Assembly (NCBI GenBank): GCA_032207245.1
Contig: CM063509.1
Location: forward strand, 106,546,521 to 106,610,520
Reading direction: 5' to 3'
Length of the DNA: 64,000 nt
Source: Pardosa pseudoannulata
Taxonomy: Eukaryota > Arthropoda > Arachnida > Araneae > Lycosidae
Every line of letters starts with the position of its first letter. Position 1 is the first letter of the stretch. The translations under genes were made by a program, and so were the position numbers. The notes beneath the pieces are model-generated. The model was not told the DNA's origin, ran no database searches, and saw nothing but the letters and a program-made list of their open reading frames with translations. Below, piece by piece: positions 24,608-31,712 of this stretch.

Positions 24608-25791
24608 TAAAATTCAATATATTATATATTCAATATATTATATGCAATAATTGCACATATTTTCATCATTTATCAGTAAAATCACAGGCTTAAATAATTG
24701 TAAGTTAAATGGTAAAATTAAATATTTAATGGGTATTTGTCTGTTACTCATATTTTGCATTCACTATGCAGATGCAGATACATTTCTCTTATGTTATTAA
24801 AAATAATTTTTAATACACATTATTAATTATAATTTTGCATCCTCTATAATAAATTCAGGCTTGCAATTCCGTCACTTTTCTCACCTTTAGTCACTTTTTT
24901 TTTAAATTGATCACTTTTAGTCACTTTTTCATGGCATATCACAGCAAAAGTCTGTTGTTAAAGAAAGAAAATCTGAATTAATAACAAAATATTTTAATAA
25001 AAGATCAAAAATGGGATGCTCTAATCTTATTTTTCTTATTAAAATATAATTAGTTACGGTTTCCAGAATTTAGTGATTTTAAAAAGTCGTAAAGAATTCC
25101 TGAAATCTACATTTGTACTGAAATGTACATTTAATACCTTAAAGTAATTTACGTAGAAGCACACATTTCTATTTTTCTTTTTCTTCACATTGTTTAGATA
25201 CTCTAATCTAGCTATGCACATATTTCAAAACATCATTAATATATACAGAAAATTGTGATTATAAAATTAATGTATTGTATGTGTTCAAATCTAATTTATA
25301 GATTTTCTTGAATAAAAAGCAATGTTGAGTTGTGTTAAACAAAATTTTTAACCTTTTTGTATTTGACGCTAAAATTATGTCTTGCATGAATCATTTGATT
25401 TAGAGTTAAAATAAATAGAAAAATCTTAACAATAGCACTTGTAATCAAGAGGAGAAAAATATCGCTTTTTTTTTCTATGTTTAGTCACTTTTTAGTCACT
25501 TATTCTGTATTATTTGTCACTTTTCTCGCCTTTTTGAATGTACCTCAGCAGTTGCAAGCCTGTAAATTAAAAAAATCTTGGAAAAAATGTATCATTACAT
25601 CTTTTTTATTACATAAAATGTTGCTGTCACTGAGATATTGTTTTGAAAATTTTAATAAAACACTATTTCATTGCATGTAAGTAAAACTTAAACATTTTAT
25701 AAAAATTAATTTTTTTTCAATCCAATTTACAGGAGATCGTGTTTTCATTGATGGAAATGTGGGTTTATTGAGAAGATTATCTCCTGATTAA
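5023..25791 (+). CDS. PEP synthase / rifampicin phosphotransferase-like protein, C-terminal part, 7 exons
   Basis: Joined exons 5023-5186, 7609-7687, 7812-7866, 11189-11265, 20566-20668, 24182-24256 and 25733-25791 give 612 nt, 203 residues plus TAA. Every junction has GT/AG and matching phase. The N-terminus lies upstream. Residues 1-80 match the helical linker of the family (FFLTLEEI, then the P-E-L region). From about residue 98 comes the PEP-utilising mobile (phosphohistidine) domain: CPMSRGTAVG, VLITYSP, GGMLSDGAVAAREYGVP and the closing TGDRVFIDGNVG strand. In this family the domain carries a histidine that shuttles phosphate between the nucleotide and PEP/substrate sites. Here that position is Asp (20665-20667), so the classical phosphotransfer should not work. 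Introns are 124 bp to 9.3 kb. The family is mainly bacterial with scattered arthropod members; a transfer origin is inference. Family call is confident, activity is not. Confidence 0.85.
5187..7608. other. intron with a GC-richer unclassified block and a SINE
   Basis: Mostly AT-rich. A block at 6410-6800 is richer in G and C and gives overlapping ORFs on both strands with no family resemblance. It may be an old repeat. The SINE at 7060-7312 is listed separately. Confidence 0.5.
7060..7312 (-). mobile_element. tRNA-derived SINE with conserved-type central domain
   Basis: On the minus strand the head reads like a tRNA, with a degenerate box A around GGGTAGCAC and a box B GGTTCAAGTTCAATCC. Directly after comes GGTTGACTCAACCTTTCATC, which from memory resembles the conserved central domain shared by several metazoan SINE superfamilies. 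The body ends near 7060. The copy is degenerate and no target duplication was recognised. Confidence 0.65.
7609..7687 (+). CDS. PEP synthase-like exon b
   Basis: The acceptor ACATTTAG precedes it and the donor GTAAGT follows. It completes a split Lys codon and encodes ALKCWAVFPELRRYV plus a P-rich end, the stretch that carries the P-x-L...FP pattern in relatives. It leaves in phase 0. Confidence 0.8.
7812..7866 (+). CDS. PEP synthase-like exon c
   Basis: A 55-bp exon after a 124-bp intron, with acceptor ATCCATTAG and donor GTAAGT. It encodes FSERYLLNKRLKVGISLTG and leaves one base into the glycine codon that opens the mobile domain. Confidence 0.75.
9108..10257 (-). mobile_element. Tc1-like DNA transposon remnant
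   Basis: The ends share the inverted motif AGCCATTACATTATGAC followed by C/A-ACCC (9117-9138 and its complement at 10226-10248), and the right end is followed by TA. Length is about 1.15 kb. Decayed transposase lies on the minus strand. Confidence 0.8.
9629..9970 (-). pseudogene. Tc1-like transposase fragment, decayed
   Basis: A 113-codon stretch of Tc1/mariner superfamily transposase covering the end of the HTH region and the start of the DDE domain. The motif NWTFEDWKKVSWSNKSCF matches the family WT-x-E-x-WKKV-x-WSDES-x-F block. The first catalytic Asp is Asn and the following Glu is Lys. The frame is closed on both sides by stops, so no active enzyme can be made. Confidence 0.8.
11189..11265 (+). 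CDS. PEP synthase-like exon d, start of phosphohistidine domain
   Basis: The acceptor ATATATAG and donor GTAAAT flank it. It encodes CPMSRGTAVGTAVVATNLDE, matching the G-x-P-x-S-x-G-x-x-x-G opening strand of the PEP-utilising mobile domain. It leaves in phase 0. Confidence 0.85.
11266..12934. other. intron left of the Gypsy insertion, nothing recognised
   Basis: AT-rich. There is a short CT/CA microsatellite at 11328-11362. No 5' LTR of the Gypsy element is visible here. Confidence 0.5.
11328..11362. repeat. CT/CA microsatellite
   Basis: CT repeated about six times runs into CA and AT dinucleotides. Confidence 0.8.
12935..15754 (+). CDS. pol: Gypsy pol polyprotein: RT, RNase H, integrase
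   Basis: The frame is open from 12935 (after TGA at 12932) to TAG at 15752. Clear homology starts near 13160 (ELKEILGNYKDIFA). Reverse transcriptase: LCIDFRKLNQ, FSKLDMASGYWHIPI, RLPFGWKNAPSIFQ and the catalytic YFDDI. RNase H: FVDASLNGVGGVL, ELECLAIV, TDHAALMWL. Integrase: a zinc region with HEKFGHPG and CHTCQ, then the DDE core with SLDTVGG, LTDRNAAF and HPQTNGKVERVNQ. The protein makes and inserts cDNA copies of the element. The true N-terminus with gag and protease is lost, so the reading start is unknown. No stop or shift interrupts the 13274-15754 part, so the copy is not very old. A second frame at 12915-12990 is also peptide-like and may mark a frameshift at the broken end. Confidence 0.9.
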   Translation, partial: PNGQSTRSVKGKESRVKIQVNKEKIASKESKQKCKFDKKKSKKPEFFSSSETDLGDGCTHCQDQVEESYEISETKTQGELKEILGNYKDIFATSKYDVGKIRIEPQRVRLTSDLPISLRPYKTSPKQQEEIDNQIKELLNANIIKESSSPYCAPVTLVFKKDENKKNRLCIDFRKLNQITKSDAEPLPLIETLIDKLVQSQYFSKLDMASGYWHIPIHPDDTEKLAFGTHSSGLYEWQRLPFGWKNAPSIFQRTIRRILAKHKINFVANYFDDIIIFSESYSKHLEHLQEIFEICRKENIKLKSSKCSFLQTKINFLGYEISNGTVSPDNHNLEVIKNLKPPTNVKALQRFLGSINVYHKFINQYAKIRTPLNMLLKKEIPWQWTEECQNAFVTLKNLLICKPVLKIFDPKKEIHLFVDASLNGVGGVLKQPDISGALHPIAFHSRSLKDYERNYAITELECLAIVDTLNKFHHYLFGQKFTIHTDHAALMWLKNVKNLKGRLFRWSLQLSMYEYDIKYQKGSTNVEADMLSRDAVETDVKSSKSSLNHVSHLLALDEIQEAQIKDNLLGNYIEINNILCLRKKGFTKIVVPFSLRLKLLQIAHEKFGHPGIQKTINLLTPVYYWRNITSDISNYIKHCHTCQINKKKRQKRFGLLQEVPPTDQPFECLSLDTVGGFNYYNSTKKYLHLVIDHATRYIWAFPSKSVTTETYTNCLKQIFQVQTPRKILTDRNAAFTSSRFRRFLEHHDIKQLLTSAHHPQTNGKVERVNQTIVTRLRCKVNNSSSKIPWTTVLNKVINEYNHTPHSVTQFTPAYLLFGVLPYEPHINKQNFYPPVDEARKLAKERTIGYHKRNKVRYDSRFIESTFNIGDLVLYEEFQYPNTRKLTPPYSGPYTILKQVSEVNYEINRPNFQTKQESEIVHACKLRYYYAPEKLKLYHE
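16009..16392 (+). mobile_element. Gypsy 3' LTR
   Basis: Starts with TGTAATATTAAAATCCC directly after the polypurine tract and ends near AATATTTCA, so the termini are inverted copies. AATAAA lies at 16344-16349. No matching 5' LTR is in the window. Confidence 0.75.
16392..16452. repeat. AT microsatellite
   Basis: (AT)n run with short interruptions, directly after the Gypsy LTR end. Confidence 0.9.
16453..20565. other. right part of the 9.3-kb intron
   Basis: AT-rich, with an ATT microsatellite at 17678-17702, an A-tract at 18251-18279 and a decayed SINE at 17005-17180. A GC-richer patch at 19380-19620 is unclassified. Confidence 0.5.
17005..17180 (-). mobile_element. tRNA-derived SINE (CCAAA-tail family), decayed
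   Basis: Read on the minus strand it aligns with the copies at 26239 and 46149: tRNA-like head with GGTACCGGAATG, a degenerate box B GGTTTTAATCC, then CATGGATGTCAATAGCC, and the end TACGGTCTACTTTTT-like block in altered form. Confidence 0.7.
20566..20668 (+). CDS. PEP synthase-like exon e, contains the catalytic-site loop
   Basis: Lies after a 9.3-kb intron, with acceptor TTTTTCAG and donor GTAAAT. It encodes KGCVLITYSPSIIW, FFPILGGF and ADVGGMLSD, with the last glycine split over the junction. Family members read GG-x-x-[ST]-H-[GA] here; the His codon CAT/CAC is GAT at 20665-20667. Confidence 0.9.
20875..21201. mobile_element. piggyBac-like MITE, 327 bp including TTAA flanks
   Basis: TTAA (20875-20878) is followed by CCCTCTGACTGCTCA. 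The right end has the complement TGAGTAGTTAGAGGG followed by TTAA (21198-21201). A TTAA duplication and CCC termini are characteristic of piggyBac. There is no transposase inside. It lies 206 bp after the exon that holds the active-site loop. Confidence 0.75.
23013..23962. mobile_element. TTAA-flanked MITE, 950 bp
   Basis: TTAA (23013-23016) then GGTATCCGTCTATGTT; the right end is AATGTAGACGGATACC then TTAA (23959-23962). The inverted termini match at 15 of 16 positions with one pyrimidine change near the inner end. Non-coding AT-rich interior. The TTAA target suggests piggyBac mobilisation, but the termini differ from the MITE at 20875. Confidence 0.75.
23994..24052. repeat. AT microsatellite
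   Basis: Pure (AT)n run of about 58 bases, 130 bp upstream of an exon. Confidence 0.95.
24182..24256 (+). CDS. PEP synthase-like exon f
   Basis: The acceptor CTGTTATAG and donor GTATTA flank it. It encodes GAVAAREYGVPCVINLV and the following SQTLRTG, the highly conserved AREYG-[IVL]-P segment after the active-site loop. Confidence 0.9.
24571..24606. repeat. TTA microsatellite
   Basis: (TTA)n run of about 12 units. Confidence 0.95.
24856..25562. mobile_element. hAT-like MITE, 707 bp
   Basis: Begins CAGGCTTGCAATTCC and ends GCAGTTGCAAGCCTG, so the outer 11 bases are perfect inverted repeats. TAAATT flanks both ends (24850-24855 and 25563-25568). TAGTCACTTTTT recurs inside at both ends. CAGG termini suggest hAT, although the visible duplication is 6 bp and not the usual 8. 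It fills half of the last intron. Confidence 0.65.
25733..25791 (+). CDS. PEP synthase-like last exon
   Basis: The acceptor AATTTACAG precedes it. It encodes DRVFIDGNVGLLRRLSPD and the stop TAA at 25789-25791, matching the final beta strand (V-x-[LIV]-D-G-x-x-G) at which these proteins normally end. Confidence 0.9.
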
Positions 25792-25915
25792 GATGCTTTA
25801 ACATTAAACTTTATTGACTCTGATATTATTCAAAATTGTTATCTTTTACTCAAACAGCATGATTTATAGAAACCTAAACGTTTTCATTATGAATGTAAGT
25901 ATCTTTCTTTAAAAA

Positions 25916-25921
25916 AATAAA
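25916..25921 (+). terminator. polyadenylation signal AATAAA
   Basis: AATAAA lies 125 bases after the stop codon of the PEP synthase-like gene and is followed by a T-rich stretch. It fits a short 3' UTR. Confidence 0.6.
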
Positions 25922-26014
25922 GATTTTTTTCAAAACATTTTGTTCTGTTTTTGATGTTTTATTTACTTTATACCACTTTTGTACTGTTCAATAGAGACTG
26001 TAAACTAGATCCAT

Positions 26015-26535
26015 GCTGTTAATATATTGCTTCAGTACTGTATTATCAACATGCTGAACAAAGCTATGTTTTACAAGTAATGTTTTTTTGATTTCATTGC
26101 ATGAAAATCAATTTAACCCACTACTATAATATATCATTATAGTACTTTATTATCAACACACTGAATATAACAACATTTTATAAGTAGTGTTTTCAGATTT
26201 CACTGCACAAAAATCAGTTTAATCCACTAGTTAACATAAGCCGAACGATGGCCGAATAGTAGAGTTCTGCTCTTCGGAACCGGAGTTCGCGGGTTCGAAT
26301 CCCGGTGCGGGCATGGATGTTGGTAGCCGTTCGTAATCGGCTTTAAGCTGTAGGTTCCGGTCTCATTAGCACTCATGTGCAAAACAGTAGACCGTAGCGC
26401 TCCAAACCAAACCAAACCAAACCACTAATTAACACATTGCTTCAGTACATTATTATCAACAAACTGAGCATAACTACATTTTAGAAATGGTGTTTCCTGA
26501 TTTCACTGCCCAAAAATCAATTTAATCTTTAAATT
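26015..26535 (+). repeat. tandem repeat of about 107 bp, three copies, split by a SINE
   Basis: Each unit holds a version of TTCAGTACTGTATTATCAAC, a CATTTTA-AGTA core and GATTTCATTGCA-AAAATCA. Copies lie near 26028-26120, 26130-26225 and 26437-26530. The third is separated by the SINE. Confidence 0.75.
26239..26421 (+). mobile_element. tRNA-derived SINE, best-preserved copy
   Basis: tRNA-like head with box A TGGCCGAATAGTAGAG and box B GGTTCGAATCC, a 100-bp body (TAATCGGCTTTAAGC, GTAGACCGTAGCGCTCC) and a tail of CCAAA pentamers. Flanking 15-mers CCACTAGTTAACATA and CCACTAATTAACACA form an imperfect target duplication. Confidence 0.88.
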
Positions 26536-27760
26536 AATTTTATTTTTATGTAAAAGGGATAAATAGTAGTTGTTAAAGGGTCTCTTTAAAGCAATGATTC
26601 CTTTTATCAGTTTGTTCATCAGATCCAGTTTTCTTATAACAACCTCCTTAAAATAAATCCAATTAAAACCTATAAAAATAAAATTTTATTTAAAGAAAGC
26701 TTTATAAATTTTATAACTTTTGTGTATAAGTTATTTCTTTATACCACAGATCACACACCAATTGCAAAGTACCTTGGTTAATCTAAAACATCAAAGATTC
26801 TAAGTCTGCATGGCATATGTAATTTGCACTAATGATCTAAAGTCAAGAATTGTTTATGAATCTAATTGTTAATCTAAGTTTAGCCTTGCCCAGAAAATCG
26901 TTTCGATAAAAACCGAACTAAAAGAAATTATATGGAAATCTAAAAATCAGTATTTTTTAATTTTTAATTGTTTTTATTTAACTTCACTTCTGTGTCAGGT
27001 GAAATTTTGTAATAAATTTTTAACTACCTTCCTGACTAACTAGAAATTTGAAATTTTGCCCATAGGGTGAATTCCAGTGACAAAACAATATTCAAACATA
27101 AAGAATTAAATTGGAATGGAAGGAAACCTTGTGGTTGAAGAGTAACCTTGTAAGAATTTGGTAAATGCAAAAAACTTCAGCGTACTTGGAATTTTAACTG
27201 TAGAAATTTTAATAAACTACTAGCGCCATCAATTTACAATCGGCATAACTAAAAACAAAAACTAAATTTAAAAAAAATATATATTAAAAATTATATATAT
27301 ATATATAAAATTATAAAAATTTATAATTCAGAGCGGTCGAAAGCCATTATATAGTGGTTCAAATTAATATGCATGTAGTATTGATTTAGACAAAACCCTT
27401 TTCTAACAATGAAAGTAATATTTTATTTTAAAAGAAAGACATAAACAAAAATGACTTAATCATATCTCGGAAAAAAAAAAACAAGTCCCTAAAATTCCAT
27501 CATCGTCTCAATCAAGAGACAATCACTTTAAGAACGCATCTGTCTAGGTCTAGAGTCCAACCCGATGTCTTCCACCTCTTTCTCTCTTTACTAGGAAACC
27601 TGGTACGAGGATTCGTATCTCGTTTCCCTCCTTTGATTTTCGTCCTTGAGATTATTCAGTGGTTTAACTGTTGGCGCCTGGCTAAAGTGGAAAAATCAAC
27701 TCCACATTGAATTTTCCCGACGGTCCACAATGGCATTCTTCAAAAATAATTACATTGTTC
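26536..27760. other. intergenic, nothing recognised
   Basis: AT-rich to 27480, then a GC-richer block (27480-27760) that contains TGGCGCC but no LTR pair. Confidence 0.45.
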
Positions 27761-27766
27761 GAAGCA

Positions 27767-27965
27767 TTCCAAAGTTTGAATGTCAAAGATCATTACCAGA
27801 AAACTGATGACTTTTCCATATGTCCCAAAGTTGATGGATAACGCTATGTTGTTGAAACACTCCAACGTTCGAATGTCGACAAAGATCATTACCGGAAAAA
27901 TGAAGACTTCCACTAGTCCCCAAAGTTGATGGATAACACCCTATTGTCAGCACAAAACACATATT
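27767..27965. repeat. two-copy tandem duplication, unit about 100 bp
   Basis: AAAGATCATTACC-GAAAA and CCCAAAGTTGATGGATAAC each occur twice, near 27785/27837 and 27884/27919, in the same order. The ORF across it is a by-product. Confidence 0.75.
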
Positions 27966-27989
27966 GATGGGCACGTCACTTACATATAT

Positions 27990-28057
27990 AACCCGGGATT
28001 CGAACCCGCGAACTCTGGTTCCGAAGAGCAGCGCTCTACCATTCGGCCATCGTTCGG
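27990..28057 (-). mobile_element. SINE head fragment (CCAAA-tail family)
   Basis: Only the tRNA-like part remains. On the minus strand it runs CCGAACGATGGCCGAATGG through box B GGTTCGAATCCCGGG. The body and tail are missing. It is not a functional tRNA gene because it matches the head of the dispersed SINE. Confidence 0.8.
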
Positions 28058-28157
28058 CGGGGGAATAAACCCGGAATTTTGGGCAGAAATCTTTTTAACA
28101 ATGTTTACATTTACTTTTTCAACAGTGGCTATTTAAGAACTAGCATATTATTTCTAA

Positions 28158-28306
<149 letters not shown>

Positions 28307-28749
28307 GAAATAATAGCAATGAGCATATAAATGATTTTATAGTAGTACTTATGTAATTAATTACCCTGTTAGTCTTATCAAACACATAACTGGTTGTCTC
28401 AATTTTAATTGCTAACATAATAATTGTATACATTATTTTTGATCATTATTTATTATGTAAATTGTTTAATGCCTCTCCCCTCCTTTTATAATATAAAAAT
28501 AAATCATTAAATTTAAAATAACAGTTTTTTATTAGAGAGTGAGAGTTCTCAAAGGAAAAATGATATACTCATACTTTACTTTCATGCTAAACACTAATTA
28601 TTCAATTTTTTGGCTGTTTGGCTTCCTTACACGTTTCTTCATTATAGTTGCCAGTTAACTATTAATATTAAATCATTTATGAAAAGTAAAAATTGTCTCG
28701 GGAGATAAAAGTAAACAAAATACTTCAAAATTCCCTTCCCCCAAAACCC

Positions 28750-28751
<2 letters not shown>

Positions 28752-28785
<34 letters not shown>
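28752..28785. repeat. poly-T tract
   Basis: About 33 consecutive T between two CCGGGTTT/AAACCCG motifs. Confidence 0.9.
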
Positions 28786-28826
28786 CCGGGTTTAAACCGG
28801 GTTTTTCCCACTGCTCACAACTCTAG

Positions 28827-31314
28827 TAGTTATGGCCCGCAACCAACGTTATAAATTATTTTGTTATATATATATAATTCAGATTGCATGTGCAAAAGAG
28901 GATGTGCAAAACTAAGCACTACAACAGCCCTAACTAGAAATTTTCGACATTCTACGCTTAAAATCGTTTTTCAGTTATGCCCTCAGATTTAATATACATT
29001 ATATTGAAATTTTTTCGTTATCTACAGAGAGGATTGCAATAAAAAAAGAGGACAAACACAACTAGACGTTATAATATTTTTAAATTCAAAATATCGACCT
29101 TCTGTCTTTAATCGTTTATGCGAGGTATGCACATATTTTAAGAATAAACTAGTCGTAACTAGTTCAGGAATAGTTGAAATAGATATTTAAAGTTTGAAAA
29201 TTTTTGTTGTAATGGAATATGTTTAATATATTAAAGTTTCCTTGTATGCATATACAGGCAAAATACTAAAACTGGTTTGAAGTTTACTTTTTTAACAATT
29301 TTTTTCGACGTGATACAAATTCTCATTAAATAAAAATTTGAAAAACACCTTCAAGGACTACTCCAAAGTTCCTGACAGAGGTACTTCCTGATGGGTTGTC
29401 CTTGAAAATGGCAATCATATTTTTTATTATATTAATCATATTACGATAACCAGATATCCTGTACTATACAAGAGGATTCTACAGAGCTAACGAACTCTCA
29501 CATTTTTGTTTCATGGTTGACTTTTGAAACTTTAGCTTCTTGTACTAAATTGACACATGTTCCTATCAGTTTTGTTGGATGGAGTAAGGTACCTACCTCT
29601 GCATCGATAAAAAACAAGATGAAATAATATGTGATTAGTATTCCTAATCATGATTATTTGAATTTTTGCAAATTCTATAACAAGTAAAATTTGCTACGTC
29701 TTATCTTAAAATTTATTTTCAGGTGTGTATGTTGCAATTTTTCAAGCAAAGAATTTTTTTTTCGAGAAATTGCATTTTGTTATTCTTTTTAGATTTCAAC
29801 TCGATAACAATTACTTTATGGACTTCAAAGATTTATCAAAAGAATCATTAGTGATTATTTTATGTCATTCGGAATGCTTAGTTACACCGTGTCAGTTTCT
29901 TTTCCCCTAAGAAATGAATTTTTTTTTTTTTGAAAAATTCTTCACAGTTTATTAACTTAAGGTGATTTAATTAGTGGATGTTTAATAATGTTTTTTTTTT
30001 TTTGTCGCGAAAAGTAAATTCTTGATGATATTTCAGACAGCGGATTTTTTTAAACAAGTTTTTTCGGCATGTTTGTGGCTTTAATGAAAAATTTCAGACG
30101 ATTTTTATAATTTAATTTAGACATGCACGGTATTCTTGATGGAAAACCACTTTTAATATTTTATATTAGCAGGTGTAAATACCTCTTATTGGAATTGTAA
30201 TAAGTATAAAAAAAAGAAAAGAAAACGTGATGGACTTTAGTCGTTTTTATTAAGTCGGAGCTTAAACGTGTGGTCGTAAATAGTTCCAGATTTTTTCTTT
30301 AAATTTTTGTTTTTATATTTCTTCACAATTAACGCAAAAAATATTTTTTTTTGTATCCAAATACGGGATTAAAAATATCCAAGAAAAATGTTCATGCAAC
30401 AGAAATGCCATTAGCTAATGGGGAGTAAAAAGTCATTCCTTTTAAGTTTTTAAACCATTAGCGTGTTCAATTTAAATAACATTATTCCTCATTAGTTATT
30501 CCCTAAGCGAGAGATAAAGTAAATGAAAACAGCGTTTTTCTGTATTACTCTTCTTATATGGCTTTACATGTTACAGATGTGTTTTAACTGATACTGATTC
30601 TGCAAGGAAATTTTTCTTGAGAAAAGAGAAAGGTATTTGTACCTTCTAGAAAGAAATTTTGGTTCTTTAATATCGTGTTATTTGTAGTATATTTGTGTGA
30701 AATTGCGTGACTCAGGTGATGTTTGATAGAAGATCACAGTAATGGAAAATATTAAATATTTTAAAGGTTGACTTTAATACACGCTTTTAACGTCTAACTC
30801 GCATCTTAAGAATTTTTTCAGCGACAGAAGTATTTTTTTCTTGAGATATTAAAAAAATTTTCAGAACTTAACAAATAGCTTAAAATTTTTTTTTAATATC
30901 AGCAATTATTACAGTATTTATGTTTTTTAACACAATCTGTGATTGCCTTAATATATTTTAATAAAAGGATTGTAATTAAAATTTTTCAAATCAGTTTTTT
31001 CTTCAGGAAATATAACAAAAATAATTCAAGATTGAAAAAAAAAGCCATAAAATGTTTTATTTTTTAAATCTGAGCTTTTCTGATAAAGGTGTGTAACTGA
31101 TGTATAAAAAAAAGAGAAGATAATTTCACAGGCTACATCGAGATTTTGAAAGTATTTTATACTATCCAGAAATTTTTATTTAAATATAAAAAAATCCAAA
31201 ATAATGAAAAAAGTATGATATTCACCGACAGCCTCTTATAGAGCAATTTATTTTATTGCTTATACGGAAAATATATTACATAGGAATAACTGAGAAAAAA
31301 TTGAAATTTTATTT
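28827..31314. other. intergenic, nothing recognised
   Basis: Very AT-rich with many A and T runs. No gene, SINE or paired terminus was found. Confidence 0.5.
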
Positions 31315-31319
31315 AAAAA

Positions 31320-31522
31320 TGTTATTACTTATAGGTTATGAAGTTTATTGAGTTAAATAAAAGTAGAATGCAGTACAAGTTAATGCGACACACGCTGAGA
31401 ACACATCTCTGATTGACTGGCAGATACTATCTGTTGCCAACATTAAGAATACATTTCAACTGATATTACCTGCTGCCAATACATATTACATAAGTAGTGA
31501 CAACATAATTAAAAAGTCAATA
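31320..31522 (-). mobile_element. Copia 3' LTR
   Basis: On the minus strand it begins TATTGACTTTTTAATT and ends AGTAATAACA. It is identical to the LTR at 35718-35920. Confidence 0.92.
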
Positions 31523-31532
31523 CTCCCTCCAA
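31523..31532 (-). other. Copia polypurine tract
   Basis: On the minus strand TTGGAGGGAG lies directly before the 3' LTR, the usual primer site for plus-strand cDNA. Confidence 0.8.
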
Positions 31533-31712
31533 TTGTGGTGTCACAAAAAAATTACAATGATACATAAACAATGGGATAATTGAAAAATATATACAAAAAG
31601 AACTTCAAATATTGCTATCAAAAATGCATGCAAAAAGTAAATGAAAAAAAAAATTAAAGCATTAAAAGTCTGAGAGGAATTGGGTGAAAAGTCACAGTTA
31701 GTTAAATAATGT

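Noticed and set aside
26270..26310. tRNA gene
   Set aside because: Box A and box B are present, but the same head recurs with a shared non-tRNA body and CCAAA tail at several sites, and 46149 and 26239 have target duplications. These are SINEs.
27660..27690. Lys-tRNA-type primer-binding site (TGGCGCC) of an LTR element
   Set aside because: No LTR pair, gag or pol follows. The motif alone is too short.
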